Virus record (IMG/VR): IMGVR_UViG_3300017717_000072
Location: 1-24,621 of that record
Direction: 5' to 3' (one strand)
Length of the DNA stretch: 24,621 nt
DNA from: a virus
The position numbers and the translations under genes are program-made. The notes below the pieces were generated by a model. It made no database searches. It was given only the letters and a program-made list of their open reading frames with translations, and had not been told where the DNA came from. Shown piece by piece: positions 22,416 to 24,621 of this stretch (positions are counted from its first letter, which is position 1; the number at the start of each line of letters is the position of its first letter).

Positions 22416-24298
22416 GGTGCGTTATTCATCTCTGTTATATTATAACCACTAAAACTTGGATTGTATTCCATTCCTACCTCTGCTAAGTGTTCTTTTTGAA
22501 CACGTCTAAATACCTTCATAGGAAACCAACCTGCCATAACTATATCAGTTTTATGCTTGTTTCTACTAGAAACAGGTTTACCATCAAAGTACACTAATTG
22601 TCTTTTATAACTATCTATTTTAGCTTGACTTTCCGAATTGCCATAGGGTAAATGAATTTTATTTGCTTCAAATAATTCTGCCATTGCACCTACACCATAT
22701 AGTGGGTCATGTTTATTTTTGCCTGTAAGATGTCCTTGTAACAATATTCCTGTTCTTAATACAAATTCTTTTATATTGTTATCTTGTCTTATAGCAGTTT
22801 GAAATCCATTTTCTTCTATTATCCAATGTGATAAATCATACTTATGAAACCAATCACTAATAATTTGATTAGCAGCTTTAACACCACCACCTTGTTGATT
22901 GTCTATGTCTATAAGATAAAGTTCTGAGTTATAAGTATCTATTCCCCACAATACAGCAGCTTGATAGCCTGATGATGAAGGGTCAAGTCCTGCAACAAGT
23001 TGTAATTGTTTTGGAATATCTCCAACTATTAATTCATTACGTTTACAACTATCAACAGCATCAGGATTAAAAATTTGTGTTCCTTGTACATAGGCTTGAT
23101 TAAAATAAACCATTTCAAATATTTGTCTACCACCTGTAGTTTCAGCAGCTTTCATTCTTGACATCAACCATTTATGTGAACGTTTACTAGACCACAACAT
23201 ACAATCTATATGCATTTCATTTGAGGCTTCAGGTAAATCACATTCTAAATCATGTGCTGTTTCTACAATAGCTTGATACTCATCATTGTTAAGTAGATGA
23301 TGATATAAGTCATCAGGGTGCTGTCTTGAACCAATTACTACTACAGCAGTATGTTCCTCTTTACGAGATGACAAAGTAGTTGTCCACCATTGTCTTGTGT
23401 TTTCTCTTGCACCAGGTTGCATAGTTGTTTGATGGTCTTCAATGTCGTCAGCAATAATAATATCGCAGTCACGAGATAATATCTTTCCACCCTTACCTAC
23501 AGCAACCATAGTAGGTGATTTAATACCAGGTACAGTTCTAGTTCCTACAGTAAATTGATTTGATGCCCACATCTTACCTGAACGATTATCAGGTTTAAAA
23601 TTTTTACCAGGTTCACAAAAATCTTGTTGTAATCTTTCATTACTTTCTAGTTGGTCAAGAACAGCAGACACAGCATTCTTAGCAATATCTTCGTTACCAC
23701 CTACCCACATAATTCTTGTATTAGGGTTTTTACATATTTGATATACAGCAAAGTGTATTAACAATTCTGTTTTACCGTGTCTAGGGGGTGATAGTATTAA
23801 TAGTTCCTCACCATGTTCTATAGAATGTAAAATTTTATTTATCCAGTTTTCATGAAAGTTAGCAGTTTCATACTTCTCTCCTGTTTCAGTAGCAAAGTAT
23901 TTGTTTCTAAATGCAGAGAAATTTTCTAGTGCTGCTTGTGCATCAGTAGATACTTGCCAACCTTCTGCATCTAATTTGTTTTGTAAATCTATTTGGTAAG
24001 CAGCGTTCATTTTAGATATAGTTGCTATTGGGCAACCAATAACTTCTGCTGCCTTAGTAGCTGTTAACTCACTATTCATAACTTTATCTGCTAAACCACT
24101 ATCTACATACTCTTGATAATGTTTACCTTTCATAGGTGTTAACGCTGAGTACTTAGAATTAATAGGTTTATCTTGTTTTTTATTATGTCTATATTCTTTC
24201 ATATACTGTCTACGTTGACATTCTGTAGAACAATACTTTGATTTATTAGCTGTTAATCTTTTTCTACAGTTAGTAGCGTGGCATATCTTCTTAGACAT
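22406..24298 (-). CDS. terL: Terminase large subunit with N-terminal zinc and HTH region, 630 aa
   Basis: This is the packaging motor. The ATPase has Walker A SPPRHGKTE at 170-178, Walker B CDIIIADDIED at 278-288 with the acidic pair D284-D285, and a coupling motif VIGSRQHPDD near 321-330. The nuclease is RNase H-like, with candidate metal ligands D439 (AGLDPSS), E496 (IIEEN) and D585 (HKTDIVMAG). Unusually, the first 130 residues add a zinc knuckle (C6, C11, C23, C27) with a basic stretch and a helix-turn-helix-like segment at 76-104 (ATKAAEVIGCPIATISKM). No separate small terminase gene is seen in the 323 bases upstream. The start ATG at 24298 has a weak AGG ribosome binding site and lies about 32 bases after a predicted transcript start. 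Confidence 0.93.
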   Translation of the reverse strand: MSKKICHATNCRKRLTANKSKYCSTECQRRQYMKEYRHNKKQDKPINSKYSALTPMKGKHYQEYVDSGLADKVMNSELTATKAAEVIGCPIATISKMNAAYQIDLQNKLDAEGWQVSTDAQAALENFSAFRNKYFATETGEKYETANFHENWINKILHSIEHGEELLILSPPRHGKTELLIHFAVYQICKNPNTRIMWVGGNEDIAKNAVSAVLDQLESNERLQQDFCEPGKNFKPDNRSGKMWASNQFTVGTRTVPGIKSPTMVAVGKGGKILSRDCDIIIADDIEDHQTTMQPGARENTRQWWTTTLSSRKEEHTAVVVIGSRQHPDDLYHHLLNNDEYQAIVETAHDLECDLPEASNEMHIDCMLWSSKRSHKWLMSRMKAAETTGGRQIFEMVYFNQAYVQGTQIFNPDAVDSCKRNELIVGDIPKQLQLVAGLDPSSSGYQAAVLWGIDTYNSELYLIDIDNQQGGGVKAANQIISDWFHKYDLSHWIIEENGFQTAIRQDNNIKEFVLRTGILLQGHLTGKNKHDPLYGVGAMAELFEANKIHLPYGNSESQAKIDSYKRQLVYFDGKPVSSRNKHKTDIVMAGWFPMKVFRRVQKEHLAEVGMEYNPSFSGYNITEMNNAPWQ

Positions 24299-24621
24299 AT
24301 TTTCCTATCTTTTTTGTAAAGATTTGTGTAATGATAATTATATGGTAACATACTTTAAATTACAAACATTGGGAACAAGTAATTAGTTACAAGTGAAGTA
24401 GCAATCGGGGTGCTGAAAGCTAGGGATACGTAGAAGTATATAGCAGTAACACAAACCTAGTACTCAAGGATTAACCAAAAGTTCCAATCATAATTCTTTC
24501 TCCCTTACTAGCCCGCTATGTCTGAGAAGGCAAAACTCCTTATAATTACTGTCTTCTTACCTTTACAATGTTTTACTAGAATATTTTTTAGTACTTACAT
24601 ATATACAGGTGGGGGTACGCA
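24299..24621 (-). other. Non-coding leader before the structural operon
   Basis: No gene of reasonable length is present on either strand in these 323 bases. Besides the promoter close to terL there is a weaker candidate further up: TTGTAA (24568-24563), 18 bases, then TATAAG (24544-24539). Downstream of it is a six-codon ORF (MIGTFG, 24491-24471) with AAGGGAG eight bases upstream, flanked by a possible stem CTAGTA/TACTAG extended by AGG/CCT (24511-24503 with 24469-24457). I see no tRNA and no small terminase gene. The window ends inside this region, so its full extent is unknown. Confidence 0.5.
24337..24365 (-). promoter_or_regulatory. Sigma70-type promoter before terL
   Basis: The -35 is TTGTAA (24365-24360, four of six) and the -10 is TATAAT (24342-24337, six of six), with a 17-base spacer. 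The predicted start is near 24330, giving a leader of about 32 bases. It is the best promoter match I found in the window and fits a late structural operon start. Confidence 0.65.

Noticed and set aside
1-24621. Window ends as terminal repeats of the genome
   Set aside because: The first and last bases share only a short CAGGTGGG-like string. No longer direct or inverted match was found by eye.
1-24621. CRISPR array, insertion sequence or integrase site
   Set aside because: No regularly spaced repeats, transposase motifs or tRNA-like attachment sequence were found. The only long repeats are inside the fibre gene.

Overview
The window is the late structural region of a tailed phage genome or prophage. 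It is AT-rich, and every supported gene is on the minus strand, so transcription runs from high to low coordinates. Junctions are mostly TAATG or ATGA overlaps or gaps of a few bases. I read 24 protein genes, four of them shorter than 60 codons or cut by the window edge, plus one strong candidate structured RNA. There is no sheath, tail-tube or tape-measure gene, and the genes after the capsid read as decoration, adaptor, beta-propeller tail protein and fibres. This suggests a short-tailed (podovirus-like) virion. The host is not certain. Two things hint at a low-GC, possibly aquatic, actinobacterium: a small protein with an N-terminal motif I recall from actinophages, and a leaderless-type promoter. 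Both are inference.

Layout in transcription order. 24621-24299: non-coding leader with a near-consensus promoter. 24298-20467: large terminase, portal and a 54-residue ORF. 20486-9996: six overlapping genes (134, 1767, 381, 491, 405 and 318 aa) that I interpret as internal, probably ejected, virion proteins. One of them carries an N-terminal NUDIX hydrolase domain and another a peptidoglycan-binding-like motif. 9995-9791: a non-coding stretch of about 200 bases that folds into tandem pseudoknots directly before an AGGAGG ribosome binding site. 9790-8245: scaffold and major capsid protein, followed by a rho-independent terminator. 8178-4843: decoration candidate, adaptor and beta-propeller tail protein. 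4841-655: a repetitive fibre, three short fibre or tip proteins and two chaperone-like proteins arranged as duplicated cassettes. 619-1: a small cassette with its own extended -10 promoter, coding for two small membrane proteins, a 35-residue acidic peptide and an exported protein cut by the window edge.

The genes form one assembly line. Terminase and portal package DNA, the scaffold and capsid proteins build the head, the cassette between portal and scaffold would fill the head with proteins for delivery, and the adaptor, propeller protein and fibres finish the tail. The RNA element and the terminator bracket scaffold and capsid, which fits a local control point for the most abundant proteins. 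The most novel items are the pseudoknot RNA and the NUDIX-containing virion-cassette protein.
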